Positions 46,325 to 46,449 of a stretch of 46,449 bases of DNA are shown here, in pieces (position 1 is the stretch's first letter; the number at the start of each line of letters is the position of its first letter). Below the pieces are notes generated by a model. That model worked only from the letters and a program-made list of their open reading frames with translations. It was not told where the DNA came from and made no database searches. The position numbers and the translations under genes are program-made. Origin of the DNA: Saprospiraceae bacterium (GTDB taxonomy: Bacteria; Bacteroidota; Bacteroidia; Chitinophagales; Saprospiraceae); contig JAHDHQ010000003.1 of NCBI GenBank assembly GCA_020631235.1, positions 1-46,449 of the forward strand, written 5' to 3'.

Positions 46325-46449
46325 CTATTCAGGGACCAAACGATAAATAACTCCGGGTGACTCCGTAGCTAAGTAGATATAGCCATCAAGACCCATCATC
46401 ACATTTCTAACCCTTGCTATGCCTTCAAAAAGTTTCTCCTGATGGACCA
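46325..46449 (-). CDS. PQQ-dependent sugar dehydrogenase, C-terminal fragment
   Basis: Cut by the window edge. The last 41 residues read ...LFEGIARVRNVMMGLDGYIY and then LATESPGVIYRLVPE, the usual end of glucose/sorbosone dehydrogenase-type PQQ beta-propeller proteins (RIRDV..GPDGYLY...RL). Only the C-terminus is visible, so substrate and export signal cannot be judged. A 245-base gap to the previous gene holds nothing I recognise. Confidence 0.65.
   Translation of the reverse strand, partial: VHQEKLFEGIARVRNVMMGLDGYIYLATESPGVIYRLVPE

Overview
The window is AT-rich DNA from a member of the Bacteroidota, most likely of the Saprospirales/Chitinophagales type (class not certain). The evidence is: TonB-dependent receptors with carboxypeptidase-regulatory-like N-termini; one type A and one type B type IX secretion (T9SS) sorting domain; two DUF5916 proteins; a DUF1800/DUF1501 pair; the rplM-rpsI-rpsB-tsf-pyrH order; and promoter candidates of the TTTG-N17-TAnnTTTG type, with no clear Shine-Dalgarno sites.

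Layout. 1-733: 231-bp tandem repeat array full of hairpins. 734-2952 (-): TonB-dependent receptor split by a one-base frameshift. 3263-6414 (+): four closely packed genes (small membrane protein, GT39-like glycosyltransferase, LPG-synthase-TM/YbhN-like protein, AhpD-like protein). 6507-10584 (+): T9SS-sorted discoidin-like protein, then a DUF1800/DUF1501 pair. 10737-14798 (-): BtrH-like acyltransferase/cysteine-hydrolase protein, small exported protein, LptC, large type B T9SS protein. 14957-15888 (+): purS, rsmI. 16066-18549 (-): DUF5916 protein. 18619-20779 (-): ECF sigma factor, HEAT-repeat anti-sigma-like protein, DUF4097-like protein in a translationally coupled operon. 20950-24168 (+): aspS and a polytopic membrane protein. 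24165-25689 (-): deletion scar joining a TMEM175-like channel remnant to a beheaded TonB-dependent receptor. 25794-28244 (-): second DUF5916 protein. 28431-30202 (+): odhB and a membrane protein. 30218-33462 (-): translation operon rplM-rpsI-rpsB-tsf, with pyrH behind an intrinsic terminator. 33634-36479 (-): TPR protein and a large exported protein. 36550-38235 (+): fused formiminotransferase-cyclodeaminase. 38660-40347: zincin-like lipoprotein (+) and alpha/beta hydrolase-OsmC fusion (-). 40334-42676: a 2.03-kb insert between two 157-bp direct repeats, carrying a lipoprotein and an exported beta-rich protein. 42675-46079: SH3 protein, large lipoprotein (+), small exported protein (-). The right edge cuts into a PQQ-type sugar dehydrogenase (-).

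How the genes fit together. Housekeeping genes (translation, UMP kinase, aspS, odhB, purS, rsmI, ftcD) are interleaved with envelope and secretion genes. The strongest unexplained signals are the 157-bp repeat-flanked insert, which has left both flanking genes with an intact start and upstream region; the structured 231-bp repeat array; and the TMEM175/receptor deletion scar. No tRNA, rRNA, CRISPR array or transposase was seen.
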